In this document: positions 12,001 through 25,686 of the stretch, piece after piece | How the letters are laid out: each line of letters opens with the position of its first letter | Position numbering within the stretch: the first letter of the stretch is position 1 | Source of the DNA: Polytrichum commune | Lineage: Eukaryota; Streptophyta; Polytrichopsida; Polytrichales; Polytrichaceae | NCBI GenBank assembly: GCA_950295325.1 | Contig: OX485804.1 | Location: 23,002,001 to 23,066,000 of the forward strand | Length of the DNA: 64,000 bases | Direction of reading: 5' to 3' | The notes under the pieces: model-generated | Seen by the model: the letters and a program-made list of their open reading frames with translations, nothing else | Told to the model about the DNA's origin: nothing | The model's database searches: none | Position numbers and translations under genes: made by a program

Positions 12001-14000
12001 TACTCATCCGCCCACAATGGGAAACAATACGATCACAAATTTGTGTACTAAAATGCCTTCACATCTTCTTGGCCTTCGAATCTTCGGTACACAAGATTCG
12101 GCTACAACACGTTGAGGAGGTTGTTTGATTACCTAGCTAGTTTGTTACCAACTACATTCTAACTCCCTTGTTTGTATGGTGAAAGTGGTTGTGAGTTGAG
12201 TCTTAGCCACTCAATATAATATTGGCCTCGAGATTTTTTTTTAATTCTTTTAATTTTCCCCTCGAACTACAACTAAAGATAATTAGACAAAACATCATGA
12301 TTCTATGAAATAATCAGGCAAAATTCATTAGTGAGGCATATCACAATAACTCAAGGTGTAAAACTGTATCTTACAAACATTTTAGAGCATGAATCAATTT
12401 TCTTGGTAAATGACCATGCATTCATAAATTTAGTATTACTTAGTTAGAAATTTAGCCTACACTAATCTTGATATTTGGCAAAAGAGTGTGTGTTTAGGGA
12501 ATTAACACCACACGCACTAAATGGGATAAATGATGTAGTAGGAAAATATGAACTTTATGTCATGTCCCATTTGACATGTTGTCATCTTGGCCACAGAGAG
12601 GCCAAACAAAAATATTCATATTCATATTGACACATATTTGATGCACATCATGATCTTATTTATCATCGTATTTATGGGTCTTAGGTGATTTGATTCAAAT
12701 GGGCCGGGTCAAAGTTGACCCTCGTTGGGCGCACTCTTTATAGGGATGAAATAATAACATGCATGCATGACCTTCGGATTCATACCCCCGATATACAAAG
12801 ATGTTTGTGACAAAAAACAATATACATACATAAGTAGAGATTACACAAGTATGTATACATGTCCAATATGTTTTTGAAAACATACATGCATACAATGTAC
12901 ACAATAGGAATAGGTTGCACAAATTGGGGCTAAGATATTCACGTATAGTGTCAACCCTATTTTTCTTTCACAAAATCATTGAAAGATAGCATGAATTTAA
13001 GGATACATTGTCTTGGCCTTACATAGTGGCCCTCCTATACATATGAATCTTACTTTGAAAAACATCCTCGCCTCTAGTATACAATGGAGGGGACGTCTAA
13101 ATAATACCCTTTATGTGCATCCACATGGATTCATACGGAAAAATGGAGTGCACTCATGGGCTTTGACCCCCTTCTACTATGACTATAGGTGATAAGCAAG
13201 TTTATCACAAATTGGTTTGAAAATTGAGTGGAGTGCCATATGTCACTTTTTCTTTTTGCATTTTCTTTTTTTCTTTTTGTTTAGTAGTAGCATTTGCATA
13301 ATCCCATGTGTCACGTCAAAAAATGAACATTTTCAACACAAAAGTGCCTTATCACGTATGTTGGATCCTACATTGACTTGACATTCATTTGCATTTGTTG
13401 GTTCTAAATCCCGGTTTGTGTGATGCAAAATTCAATCATAGTGGCTCTTAATCCAACACAAAGAGATTTAGAATGTGAGCAACACGCCGTCATTTATAAC
13501 ACTCTTCAATATGGTGTGTGCCATCACCGTTAAGAATAAGCATCACTTTGATTCTTCGTGAATATTTTCAATGTCCTCCATCTCTAGTATGAAGATCCGA
13601 CTCAATATATCAACTTGACGCCTTTTTGCTAAAAAACGAGAAGAATCTCCTTGAACTTTGAAGAATCTAAGGGATCCTATGCCGTGGACATCGATCCTCT
13701 ACAATGATTGGGTTGGGGCCTACTAGGAAAGGAAAATGGTTAGTAAAGACCCTCCTTAAGCATGTTATGCTTCAACACCTTCTTTAGGCTCATTTCTTAT
13801 GATTCATCAATCCCACTTCTTTGTTGGGTGCTAAGATAAAACACGCCATACGCCCAGGCGGCATGGGAACGAGTGATTAAGCAAATTAAGAATAGCAACT
13901 CCTCCACCGGATCTGTGCTCCAAGGCTTTGACCAAATGTGGGGTGCTAGAAATGTCCTTTGTAGAAGGAACAATTTGAATATCAATTGGAACTGGAAGCG
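9060..14000. other. Long stretch without a supported gene
   Basis: About 5 kb of A+T-rich DNA. Reading frames are short and none shows a known domain or a splice-consistent exon chain. Minor structure includes GATT tetranucleotide repeats near 10340-10360, an 18-bp palindrome at 10294-10311, and GA/CT dinucleotide runs near 11320, 11635 and 11755. Confidence 0.45.
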
Positions 14001-17000
14001 GCAACGTAGTTAGGTGGAACTACTCTTTGATGGGCACTTTGGTGGTCTCGGGGTTGTCCTTGGCAGGTAGGGTGGGGGTTGTCCTTGGTTGGGTGGGTCC
14101 GGGGGGGTTGTCTGGGTGGGGTTCTATTGATGTTCTTTTTACGTGGCGGTGTTTTGCATCCAAGGGCCCCACTTCCCCTCGAGGTGGGTGCGTTTTCTTG
14201 TTCTTAATGCATTTGGTGTTGGCTTTCTTGTCCTCTTGTCTAAAAAACAATGCCTAATTTAAGTACTTATTTGAATTGCACACCTATATTTGAATGGTGT
14301 TTACTTATTCCTTCTAAAAACAATCACCATAAAGACATGTGTGTAGAAGGTATTGGACGATGTGCTAAGAACTTTGTTGACTATTCTAGGCTCAATGCCT
14401 AGTCCACATAGTCTTCTTTGTTAGGTGAGGGAGAGGGGATGACGGTGGGGGTGAGCTACATGATTGTTTTATGGCTCAAACACTTTTAACTTTATAAAAT
14501 CATGGAAAAAACGCAAGAAATCAAGAAATTCCATGGATTGTTGTTAAATTCTCATGACGTTCACATATCTAAGAAAAATGAGTTAGAAATTTAAGCTGAG
14601 AATCATTGCAAACAACAACAAATAATTAATCATTTAAGACACATTTAGCTTAGGGCATGTCTTTGCCATGTTACCTAGTGATGTGGGTTCCATTTTCCAA
14701 TGAATAAATGTCACGCCCTTTGCGTCTCTCAACTTCATTGGGGACTTGAAATATTGGAGCATATCGTATGAGAGAATTGATGCATATGGTATAAAATCTG
14801 CATCATTTAGCTAGATTTAATAGTCCGATCGTACTAACATTATCCCTAATCACAATCTATACTATTAACATAAATTCAATGTTATAGATGTTGGAAATAC
14901 GTTGGGATGTATATGAGCTCACACTAACAACTTGTCTTTCAAAGCAAGGTTCCTATGCAGAGCTTGTGTGGGAGTTACATATCTATAAAGTCTCTTGGTG
15001 GGTAAGTTTGGAAGCTTATGCATAAAGTGGTCCAAATTTTATCAAGGCTTACATAAATATCATCTTCAAAGAGCAGGGGTTGGATTATGGAAAATGGCTT
15101 TCTATCTTGTCATACTAGGAACAATGAGCCTTGCATAGGTTGTATAAGGTTTAGAATGGTTGGTCCCACATGGTCTTACTTTAATATAGATCTTCGGGTT
15201 TTTTTAAAAAAAATTTCAAGATTGAAAGAGGAGGTGAAAGAAAATTCCTCTTGTAATGTAGTTGAAATGAGACATAATAATGTTTCAAAATTAGGCTCCG
15301 ACACAAGAAACTATGAGCTTGTAATCTTTTTTAAATAAAAAGACCTTCAAAGAAGCACCTAACTCCATGCATTAGTGTTTTGTTTAGGGACTTTGTAAGT
15401 AACTCATAAGTAGTTTGTTTTTGCACTATGATACAACCTCAAAAATTAATATTCTTGTCCATTATCTTTTCGAGCCATGCAAATAAGGCATGTGTGCTTA
15501 TTATGGGCACTTCCAATTCCACAAATCAATGTGATTGTTGGATTGACGAGTTGGAGATTTTATTTTGCTAGCATTCATGTACGAGGAAGATTGTTGGTGA
15601 GAAATGTTGACCGGTTACATGAACTAGACCTTGAAACAATCATAAGGGCCAAAGTGATTGAAGGTGGAAATTAGTATGTTATTATCATAACCTAAATTTC
15701 CTTTGGTTCTTGGGGCGAGGAGAATTATCCTTATTTAGGTTTACTTTGAACTGCTCCAAGCTCAACTATCCTTTGATTAGAACACTCAATGTTCTACACT
15801 AATTATTTATCCTTTGTTAATCAAATTAGTTATGGGAACCTTCTTGATATCTTGAATGAATTGCAATATATAAGTTCTCTTCTTAGTTAAATTAATTTTT
15901 GAGACTCTTAATATGCCCTAGGATTCAATGCTCAATTTTTTGTAATCTCATGTTCTCCTAAGACCCTAATATCAAGGTTAGGTGTCTTTAGGATAGAACT
16001 AGGATTATGCCTTCCAATATTATTTCCAAGTGTCATGCTAAGGTTGAGTGATTTCTCACCCTCTTTGCAACTTGCTTGGAAAATATCCTTCTATTTTACT
16101 TTTCAATTGTTTTGTCCGAGACTTTCTTTATAATTCCTTCACAAGCTACCAAGTATAATTGTGGTTCTATACTTTTATTTGTTAACACTTGATTCGATTC
16201 GATTGATTGTGGACTTTCATTATATGAAATCTTAGTTTGGAACTTGAGGATGAGGTGATGGTTGATTTGGCCTACTTGACAACATTGTATGAACTTGACA
16301 GCCTTGTATGAATCACCTTCAACCCTCGAGTTATCTTTCCAAATGATGGCTTCTGCTTGCTCCGATTAGATCTCCTATGTCATTCTCCAAGTATACGTTG
16401 TTGATGAGGCCTAAGACATCCAACATCTCCTCAAGATATGCTTTTGAGTAGGTGGCTTGTCTTAGCCCTTTGTTTGACCACATCATGAGCCAAAGTCTTG
16501 TGTAAATCTTTACTTTCAACGACCTCGAGTCCTTGGTAAATTGAATGTGATCTCCTCCTCCTTGATTCTAAATGATTAGCATGCGCGTTCAACTCCTTTG
16601 TCACTACCAACTTTATACACCATGGGTGCTAAATAAGGTTGGTGTACTATGGGTGACAATTTCCGAGGTAACAAGGTAGCATTCCCAAGGTAGCAATTGA
16701 CACTCATGTAACATTTTCAAGGCCAAATGAAGTGTATTAGGACCCTTAACTTGGCATTCTTTCATAGTGTTATACATATAGGTATTTTCCATATTTTCAT
16801 AAATGTTTAGTGTGGCTGAAAATAGCATTGTATCTAATTATAGCATGAATAGAAAAGCTTAATTTTAAATTTATGAATCAAAGTTACTTAAAATGTTCTT
16901 CCTATCTACGTACCTTTTGGTATTAAATTTCATCTAGTGGTTGGATTCCCATTTAAGGCTCATCCATCCACCGGTGCATCTAATCACATGTTCCTATAAA

Positions 17001-18405
17001 TGAGGGTTCTCACTCCTTATTCACATGCCTCTTGGGGTCCCGAGCCTTGTCTTGTGTTCCCATGGTCTCACGTGCGTTCCCGATGTCTAGCTGAGTTCCC
17101 ATGGTCTCATGTGGGTGATCCCGATACCTAGATGTGTTCCCATGGTCTCCCCCGGGAGAGGGGAACTTCATCTCTCTCTTCTGAGACCTTCTCATTTTCC
17201 TCCTTCAGCAAGCTCATTGCTCCTCTCACATACTGTTGTTGATCTTTACGCATGTTGAATGTGTCTACAAGAAATTTATGAAAGGAGTTCATATCAACAT
17301 GAGATCACCAATCAAAGCACAAATTACATGACTCGTAAGGTGGTCATTGAAGGTGTTGTTTAGAACTTTGCCTATGAAGCATATGTTGAATATATGGAAC
17401 CCTTCCCAAAGTGGTTACAAAATAATATACCATACATGTTTTGTCAATATCATCTTGGTTAACTTGGAGTTGCGCCTTCTTTAATTAACAATGTGACGTT
17501 CCATGCATGAAAGTCAACGTATGTTACGAGGTTGTGCAACTTTGCCTAGGATGACATGATCGCTTATACACAAGCTCGGAATTTGGCCAATTTATGTGAT
17601 TCCAATTCGATTAAAACCTCAAACTAGCTAGCCATGTAATACAAGTGACCTTGTGAACTTGTTGCATACTAAAAGAAGAAGAAGAAGAATAAAAGTAATA
17701 ACTTATGGGCAACTTACATTAGGGCATGAGTCAAAGAAACTTGGGATCCAAAAAACTCCAACATTGGAAAGCTTATTTTTGGAATCTAGATTCTAGGAGG
17801 AGTGTTTTATGGAGTTGGAAACACCAATATTTTGCAGGATAGTGGTGCCACATTGGGGCCATGCTAGCACAACCACATTTGGACTCGGACTCTAGTGTAA
17901 AGAATCGGGTCCAAATTTTTGCTTCGGACCAATGGGATTGCTTGAAGTTGGAGTCTATGTAGAGGGCACTCTATTTCATCTTTCTTAATGCGACAACATA
18001 GTTTCCACTTGGGATTTCAAAGGATCTCATCCAACGTAGGAATGACACATGACATGGCACGAGGAGAAAATAAATTTAACTATGTATTGTTAGAATAGAT
18101 AGCCCTCTACAATATTATGTCTCTGGCCCTAGAGTATGTAATATGAACCCGCCATTATCCTAAGGATGGGATCTACACCAGGGTCCTCCAAGACCAAAGA
18201 AGCTCTGGAATTGAGTGATCCTTTTGATTGAGAACTTTTGGACCTGAATAATTTACACTAGGCTTTGAATTTGCAATGTGGAAAAAATGAAGCAACGTTA
18301 ACATGACATCGCTTTCCTACCAAATCTTAGCCATTATTGCTCCAAAATTACTTCTCTTCCTAGTTTGAGAAATCAATCTTTAGGTTTGGGTCCAAACTTC
18401 AAGGT
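14001..18405. other. Stretch without a supported gene
   Basis: A+T-rich DNA with a G-rich patch at 14060-14190. A fragment of family R1 may lie near 14340-14410. The only clear structure is the minisatellite at 17020-17165. Frames such as 16331-16519 (minus) resemble nothing I can name. Confidence 0.4.
17020..17165. repeat. Short minisatellite with GTTCCCATGGTCTC core
   Basis: The core GTTCCCATGGTCTC occurs three times at about 40-bp spacing (near 17057, 17095 and 17137), with related GTTCCCGATGTCTAG variants between. This is a local tandem duplication in otherwise unique sequence. Confidence 0.65.
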
Positions 18406-18409
18406 GTGT

Positions 18410-18790
18410 GGTTGCTATTTGGTTCATCTTCTTAATCGGACCCCTAAGTTTGATTGGTATGTGGTTTGGCATGGATCAGAGAGCAAGCACCATACATAAA
18501 TACACATGTTCAAAAGAGATCGGACTATGTCTTCAAATAGTATTAACTACTCTACACTCAATAGGGAACACAAATTGGAGGACCTATGTATTCAATTAAG
18601 AAATAAGCAAACATGCTTTTCCGATAACCATAACTAAATTAGGAGAGGTCCGATTTTCAATCTATTTTTGGCATATGTTCCATCATAACTTTGCTAATGG
18701 AACAAGATTTTTGGTTGTGTAAATCTAACCGGTAGAAGTTGGAGAACATGAAAATTGAACCGTATAACACCCACATATCTTAGTATGAAA
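18410..18790 (+). repeat. Dispersed repeat family R1, long copy
   Basis: Aligns over more than 300 bp with 52180-52490. Shared pieces include a GGACTATGTCTTCA-like block, ACACTCAATA, a CATAACTAAAT block, and the 3' motif GGTAGAAGTTGGAGAACATG. There are no clear terminal repeats. The family may be a SINE or solo-LTR remnant. Confidence 0.65.
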
Positions 18791-18889
18791 AAAATATATG
18801 CATTTTATTTCTTTCTGCCCCCCCCCCCTTTCCCCTACAAAATGTTAGGGAAGGAAGGGTCACAACATCCCATTGGATGGGAATTATGA

Positions 18890-20160
18890 AGCAACATTAA
18901 TATGACATCGCTTTCCTACCAAACCTCATCAATCCTCACTCAACAAACCACTATGCCTAGTACGAGAAACCAATCTTCAAACTTGGCTCCAATCTTTAGT
19001 CTAAAAAGAAGATACAATGGTTTTTCTCCCCTTCCCCCACCCTTCTTTTTACGGACATGAGGGAGGAAGGGGGGGGGGGGGGGGGGAGGGGAAAGGGCCA
19101 TGTCCTCCCATTGGACACCATACGATATATGACACCCCCATTTACGAAGAGTGTCCTTGGAGAGCATGCTTCTGGACCCAAAGAGTTTACACCTAGCTCC
19201 GGATATCCACAATATGGGGGAAAATATGAAACAATGCTAACATGGCAACGCTCAACCAATCAAACCTCAACAATCCTCACTCAAACTACCCCTCCTAGTT
19301 TGAACAAACCAATCTTCAAACTTGGATCCAATCTTTAGTCCGAAAAAGAAGTTTTGCTGAGTTTCCCTCCCCCCTTTCAAAAAACAGGAGGGGGGAAGGG
19401 TCACGACGTCCCATTGGATGCCCAATGTACACCCCCCCCCCAATTTAAGAAGAGGGTCCTTTGGAGAGCATGCTTCTAGACCGAAAGAGTCTACACCCGG
19501 CTCCAGATCCACCATCTGCAGAAAAAACAAAACAACGTTAACATGCCGACTCTCAACCAATCAAACCTCAACAATCCTCACTCAAAAACCCTCCTCCTAG
19601 TTTGAACAAACCAATCTTCAAACTTGGATCCAATCTTTAGTCCGAAAAAGAAGTTTTGTTGAGTTTGCCCCCCCCCCCTTTCACAAAACAAGAGGGAGGA
19701 AGGGTCACGACGTCCCATTGGATGCCTAATGTACACCCCCCCCCCAACTTTAAAAAGAGGGTCCTTTGGAGAGCATGCTTCTAGACCGAAAGAGTCTACA
19801 CCCAGCTCCAGATCCACAATCTGCGGAAAAAACAAAACAACGTCAACATGCTGACTCTCAACCAATCAAACCTCAACAATCCTCACTCAAAAAACCTCCT
19901 CTTAGTTTGAACAAACCAATCTTCAAACTTGGATCCAATCTTCAGTCCGAAAAAGAAGATTTGTTGGGTTTGTCCCCCTCTCCCCCCCGTTACGGAACAG
20001 GAGAAGGGGGGGGGGGGAAGGGTCACGACGTCCCATTGGATGCCTAGTGTACGATATATGACACCCCCATTTATGAAGAGGGGTCCGTGGTCCACATGTG
20101 GTGCACATGAACATGGGCCACCTAGAATAAGTTCCGTGCCCCCCCCCCCACCACTCAACA
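18890..20160 (+). repeat. Tandem satellite of about 300-bp units
   Basis: Four tandem units, marked by AATCCTCACTCAA at 18931, 19272, 19573 and 19878 (spacings 341, 301 and 305 bp). Each unit includes CCAATCTTCAAACTTGG, CACGACGTCCCATTGGATG, and one or two G or C homopolymer runs in corresponding places. A diverged single copy lies just upstream near 18285-18400. Apparent reading frames of 80-97 residues are shared by the units simply because the DNA is repeated. Confidence 0.85.
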
Positions 20161-20264
20161 CAAGCCCATCCCTTTGGGTGTCAGCCTAGCCTATTAACTT
20201 TACTTATCGCCCCATCATGGAGGTGGCGGAGGAGGAGGCCCGTCGGAGGGGTAAAGAGTACATT

Positions 20265-20430
20265 ATATACCCTCCCCCCCCCCCTCCCCGTAACTTAGCT
20301 TCGGATAAGTAAAGTAAAGTAAAGTAAAGTAAAGTGAAGTCTACATGGGCCTCGATCTCCCTTTGTCGGCCTCCTCCTCTGACACCACCATGTTTCGCCG
20401 CACATGTTTGGGGGGGGGGGGGGGGGGGTT
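20265..20430. repeat. Poly-C, (AAAGT)n and poly-G tracts
   Basis: A C-rich run at 20271-20288, an AAAGT pentamer repeat at 20308-20337, and a run of about 20 G at 20408-20428 follow within 170 bp. Frames read through this DNA are low-complexity artefacts. Confidence 0.75.
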
Positions 20431-20519
20431 TGCACGCGTTCAAAAACACCGCTTTCAAAATAGAGTTTGGTAATTAAGCCAAGGTAAAAAGAGTTCCAGC
20501 TTTCACATGTGTCTAATGT

Positions 20520-22195
20520 CAAGGAGCTTGGTTTCAGAGTCGGTCTCTATTTTACTGGTTATGAACGTTTGTTTTCAACTCCGATCTCAGACGACGATTT
20601 GGCAATGCTTAAATTTTATGTTTTCAATTGGAGTCGAAAACGGACGTTTATACTCAATGAAAAAGAAAGGGACCAACCTTGAAATCAAACTCCTCGAAAT
20701 TATGTATGTATTAAGGCCGAATTCTTTTACCTTAAGTTACCAAAGTTTGTTTTGAAACTGCCATGTGTGTCTTCCCAACACGCCCCCCCCTCCGTGGGTC
20801 AAATTTGAAATCTCTCTCGTTTAAGGAAACACAATTTTTTTTGTTTTTTTGTTTTTGTTTTGGTTACAAGCTTTGGATACTTCATGATCTTCACAAGTAC
20901 GATAAAGTACGTGAATGGATTGCGTATTTAGAGTAGGACCCACAATTAATTTTGCAGCGAGGAATTTAATGTGAGGTCGTATAAGTAGGTAGGTTATAGT
21001 TGCTTTTGTAGTGGGTGTGGGTTTAAACCCTTAAAAGGACCAAGAGGGCCAAAGTAGTTAAGTCATGGGACTTGTTACGTGTGTGTATAGTTTGTTCTCG
21101 CCACTTACAATTGACTGACCTTGCATTTTGGAATGTTCCAAAGGAGCCCGGCTTGGAATGCATGGTTCATTATGAGGAGTGTTGTTGATGGCCACGAATG
21201 GTTTAATGGTGTAGACATTTGGTTCAATCAAAGAAGCATCATCTGTGCTATAAACTTTTCTCTAAAGAGTTTTCCATTTAAATTCCATTATACTTAAAAT
21301 AGTACCCCTTATTTACAAGTAAATGTTTTATATGAATAGGGAGTTTGTCATCTAGAATTTTGAAGCAACCCCAAGTTTACAATGTTTCCCCATACACAAT
21401 ATTGAAAATTTTGCATCATTTGATCTCTCCCCTCCCCTATACAGTCCAAGATTTGAAAAACGATCCAATTATACTTTGCATTTAGTTGTGAAATTATGTT
21501 GCTAAAGACCATAAGGTCTAGTGGTATGCACTTGCTTTCTTGCTTAGGAGGTGGGAGAATATAACCTTTGCAAGTTATGACACTTCTACATGAAATTACT
21601 CAACAGACAAACCATTAAATGCTGAACTTTAAAGCACCTCTTGATAAATGGTAGTTTGAAAAATGACCCAACAATCTCCCTTCTTGAATAGAACAAAAAA
21701 CATACATTCATACTAGGTGCATAACATCACTAAGCATGTAGGCTAAAGACTAGGCACTGCAAACTTTGCTTGATTCATGCTCAATATTTTGGGATTTTGT
21801 TTTGGCCAACATTTGCTTGTGTTGGCAGTAACCTATTGGGTAGGGGTGCCACCCCATGCGGGTCCCGGGAACATACTAGCAAGCTCATAATTTATTTGAA
21901 ATATCCAATAAGACAAACATGAAAATCCCCGATTGCTGGTTCATTGTGTTAGAATGGACTATAATTGCACTTAAGCTGATTACTATTCCTCTTGTAAGGG
22001 AAGCCCAACACAATATAGGTATTATGCATGTTTTATTCTTGGCCCCATAGAGGAAGAGCATATTGTTGAGTAATGATATGTGCACAACTTGCCACAATAA
22101 TAATAATAAAATTTCAAAAAATACTTTGAACATTGCATCAAAAGTTTGATGTCAAAAGCCTCTCAAAGTTAGCTTGAGGCAGATGTGCCTAATTT
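20520..22195. other. No gene recognised
   Basis: A+T-rich sequence. No domain, RNA gene or repeat structure is supported. Confidence 0.4.
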
Positions 22196-22199
22196 GGAT

Positions 22200-22560
22200 A
22201 CTTTTTTTCTCTGCACCCACTTCTAGTGCGACATGAAACACGCAATCAATATGAGATGACCAGCAAACTCAAATCATGCCCGTAGCCATTTGCCTCATAA
22301 TTTGTTGGGGCTCATATCAATGTCTTATTTATTGACAAAGTGAAGATTCTTGTGCTCATTAAGTGCTAACAAATTTCCCCCCTCCCCAATTACGTGGACT
22401 ATTGAGCCTAGAATAGTTAAAATATTTTGAACACGTAGTCCAATCTCTTTTGAACACATGTTTTTTTGATATCCATTCTTAGATCCGCACCTAACCACAT
22501 TCCAATCAAATATAGGTGTCTAATTTATTAAGTTGGAATTATGCACATCTACCTTATTAC
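22200..22560 (-). repeat. Dispersed repeat family R1, minus-strand copy
   Basis: In reverse orientation this matches 31120-31420 and 27590-27860: a CATTAAGTG/CACTTAATG block, a GAGCTC(A/C)-containing block, a GATTTGCT-like block and a TCTCTGCACCCAC end. A further shorter minus-strand copy is at 23270-23430. Confidence 0.65.
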
Positions 22561-23269
22561 CAACTTAAGAACAATGAACATTCTCAATGCAATGGTTATA
22601 GCTGCCAACTAGAAAACATATTTTGCTTTATGTCAAGCACTTAATTAGGGAATGTCAGATTGCTATGAAAATGAGATTCGACCCTAGATTTGTTTTATTG
22701 CTTGTAAAGAAGAAATTATATAGAAACTATGTCCACTGAATATCGTAATTAGTGTCATATGGTATTTTATGTCGACACGATGAGAAGTGTCAATAATCAA
22801 TAAAATACACTAGTACGTGTATATTGCTAACCATGAAGAGAATTTATAAAAATTATGCTCTCCTCTTCAACGTATTCACCATCATAAGTGTTAATTTGGA
22901 TGGAAGTAAAGCAATGAAATTTTATAACTTGGATGAAATTAGCTTAGGATATCATCAAACATCATGTAGACATGATTGATCACATATTACGTGCAAAGCA
23001 TCATGCAAAAAATCACTTTTAAATGTATAGTAGGTTCAAAACTCTACTCGGAGCTTATTGGGACCTTGGGAGTTAAAATTATTGCTAAAAGACTTAAATG
23101 CTTGCCAACTTCTCTCTCACCTTGTGTGTCTTGTGTGGATTCAGGCCCTCTTGCAACCTCCTTGTAATTATTCTAGTTTTGTGCCCTTTCAAGATTTAGG
23201 GTTTAGGGTTTAGAAAATACATAAGGTAGACATGTGTGTATGTTTTTATGATACTTTGATCTCTCCACA

Positions 23270-23430
23270 TGCTTCTCATAGGATATGGAACACCCAAATG
23301 GGGTTGTGAAATGATTAGTGGATCTAAATCGTGCCCGTAACCATTTGCCTCATAGTTTTTTGAGCTCATATGGACATCTTATTCATTATCAAAGTGAAGA
23401 TTCTCGTGCTCATTAAGTGGTTATATGTAT
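23270..23430 (-). repeat. Dispersed repeat family R1, short copy
   Basis: Shares GATCTAAATCGTGCCCGTAACCATTTGCCTCA-type sequence and the CTCATTAAGTGG end with 22200-22560. Just upstream, at about 23197-23212, is a short TTTAGGGTTTAGGG stretch resembling plant telomere repeat. Confidence 0.6.
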
Positions 23431-23582
23431 GCAGCAATGCCACAGTGTTGTGACAAATTTGTGATTTCATGAACTAGAGAGGCTGGAAGTTTGGGTCTGC
23501 AAAGGGGAAAGGATTTGAATTCAACTTTGTTGCAAAAGAAAGAAAGTTTCCAGGATCATCAGAGGTTGGTGTCTAGTGGACA

Positions 23583-23700
23583 AAATATTGCTCCCTCCGT
23601 CCCAAAATGATTGTCCTACCCCCCCCTCCCCCGGAGTGTTCTATTCCAAAATGTTTGTTTGACTGTATGACACTGAAAAAAAATCCCAACATACCTACTA
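23583..23700 (+). mobile_element. Stowaway/mariner-type terminal repeat
   Basis: The motif GCTCCCTCCGTCCCAAAATG is very close to the CTCCCTCCGTxCCxAAAT ends of Stowaway MITEs and their Tc1/mariner parents. No matching inverted end was found nearby, so only one end is visible. A C-rich run lies at 23620-23632. Confidence 0.6.
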
Positions 23701-23707
23701 AGGAGGA

Positions 23708-23930
23708 GTGATGGGTATGCTTGATGGAAGAGGTGATGCAACTGATAATGTGCAAATTGGTAATGTGGTGACTAATAGAGTAGGATCCAAAGATGTTGAA
23801 AGTGCATTAGTGACCTTGAAACAATTTTTGAAACAAAGACATAATGATGTTACACTTCTCATCCAAAGCATTCGAACACTTCAAAAGGAAATAGGATTTT
23901 GGCGTGCACAAGAATCTCATCAAACCATCA
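23708..23930 (+). pseudogene. Tigger-like transposase C-terminal fragment
   Basis: An open frame reads through SALVTLKQFLKQ, LLIQSIRTLQKEI and ends near SHQTIIDSFF. The helical SALVTLKQFL/LLIQSIRTLQKEI pattern followed by an HQTxxDxFF tail resembles the C-terminal region of pogo/Tigger transposases. It agrees with the tail remnant at 6555-6632. There is no DDE catalytic core here. Confidence 0.5.
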
Positions 23931-24099
23931 TAGATTCGTTCTTCCATTACCTTAGATGTATGATGACATTTATATCTTATGTATTTTCATCATTTATTCA
24001 TATAAATGATATTGTTCTTAATTCCAAGTCATATGAATGTTATTCATGCAAGTGTTGGAAATTGTTGATGCTATCCCTGATAAGTGTTTAAGTGTTAAC

Positions 24100-25678
24100 A
24101 CCACATAAGAGCATGTTCACTAGTTCTCCTTACAACGCCTTGGAATGGAAGAGTGTTGGGTTTGGCTTGGGAGCTGGACCCATGCGTCATATCCAACTGC
24201 CATAATTTCGTTTGGGGGGGGGGGGGTGTCTGGAAAGGCCTCCTGGACCGGAATAACTTGGGTATATTGTGGCTCAACTTATAACTACTCTATAAGAGAA
24301 TCAACTATCAATACCTCACATTCTTTTACCAAATAACATCTTAGCTTTAACTAATTCATGCAAAGCCCCGTGTATTATAAGATACTGGTTTTGATCACAT
24401 GACTCATAGTTTATGAATCTCATACAGAGTGAATGTGTGGGACATATAATGAGACTACTCCCCTCTAAAATAATGTTACTTGATTTAGCACCCCTTTGCG
24501 TTTGCGTTTACATATGGTGTTCAAAGTGTGAACATGCCCTAAGTGTTATAAGTTTCCTTGGTCCAAATTGTTCACAAATATTGAGGGTGGCTGTAGTTGA
24601 GGGATTGAATGTCTTGAGAGTTACCAAAGTCAAACATCTTTATTTATTTATTTATTTATTTATAGATACTTTGTGCCTAGCAGTTAGGGAATGTCATATT
24701 GTAGTTAGAATCTTGACACAATCCTATATTTTGCAATTGCTTGTACATGGAGCAATTATGTAGAGATTATGTTGTTCTGGCCGCTCCAAAAGAACAACAA
24801 CTACACTAAACATCCAATTTAATATGTCTTGTTGATTAGAGTGGTCTTCATGATTCGTTGTGTAGCATTAAGTGTCATATGATACCCTCTTCAGTTGTCA
24901 CATAAACATTTTCATCACATTTTCAATGGTAAACCCTCCCCCCCCCTCTTTTTTTTCTCCACTCTCATTCCTATAATCATTGTAATGGTGTATTTAAGTA
25001 AATTTGGACATATTTGCAAAATTTGGACTTTTCGGTTGCTTCACTTCTAACATAGGATCCTAAACTACACTTCTAATGTACCTTAAGTTTATGGAAGATG
25101 TGTGATTCCTTAGTAATTACTTTAATGTTATGCTATTAAGATATGATGAATTTTTTTTGATGTTAAATGTAAATAATCATGAATAATGAAAACACAATCA
25201 AAACAATTGCTATAATATTATCATAATCAACTATGCATATTCTATTGGGAGGATTTTACCATACAATCCTATGTTAGAATTCATCATGTTATAATTTGGA
25301 CTTTGACCTAGTTCAATTTTACTGAATGATGTGTTAGTAGTAAATCTAGACTTGATTGTAAAACTTACAACTGCTTCCACACTACACCAACCATCTGGCA
25401 TTAAAATTGGTGTGCCAAGTTAATTAAATTGATATTCATGACTCCTTATGTTGCTAAGCACCAAGTGATAATCATATGGGGAAGCCCACAAACAAAAACA
25501 TACATATATGTATGTATGTTTGTTTATTTTTTTCGTTTAGCTTTGTTTGTTTCCCATGCTTCCTTTACTTCCTCTTTTTCTTTTTTTCCCTCTCCCTCTT
25601 CCAAATGAAATGAAAGATTAAAATTGGGTTGGTATAATTTGGTCCTCTCCCACTCTCTCAAGTTAGGGCTAGTTTAGA
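24100..25678. other. No gene recognised
   Basis: Holds a G-run of about 12 at 24213-24226, a TTTA tetranucleotide run at 24640-24663 and a C-run near 24938-24947. No gene is supported. Confidence 0.4.
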
Positions 25679-25686
25679 CTACAGTG

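Noticed and set aside
18940-20522. Several 80-97-residue frames on both strands
   Set aside because: They read through satellite units and homopolymer runs (long P or G stretches) and are repeat artefacts.
23190-23215. Telomere-type repeat (also near 39467, 44233 and 45018)
   Set aside because: Only one to three degenerate TTTAGGG units each; too short for an interstitial telomere, though those near the basic-protein gene could be telo-boxes.
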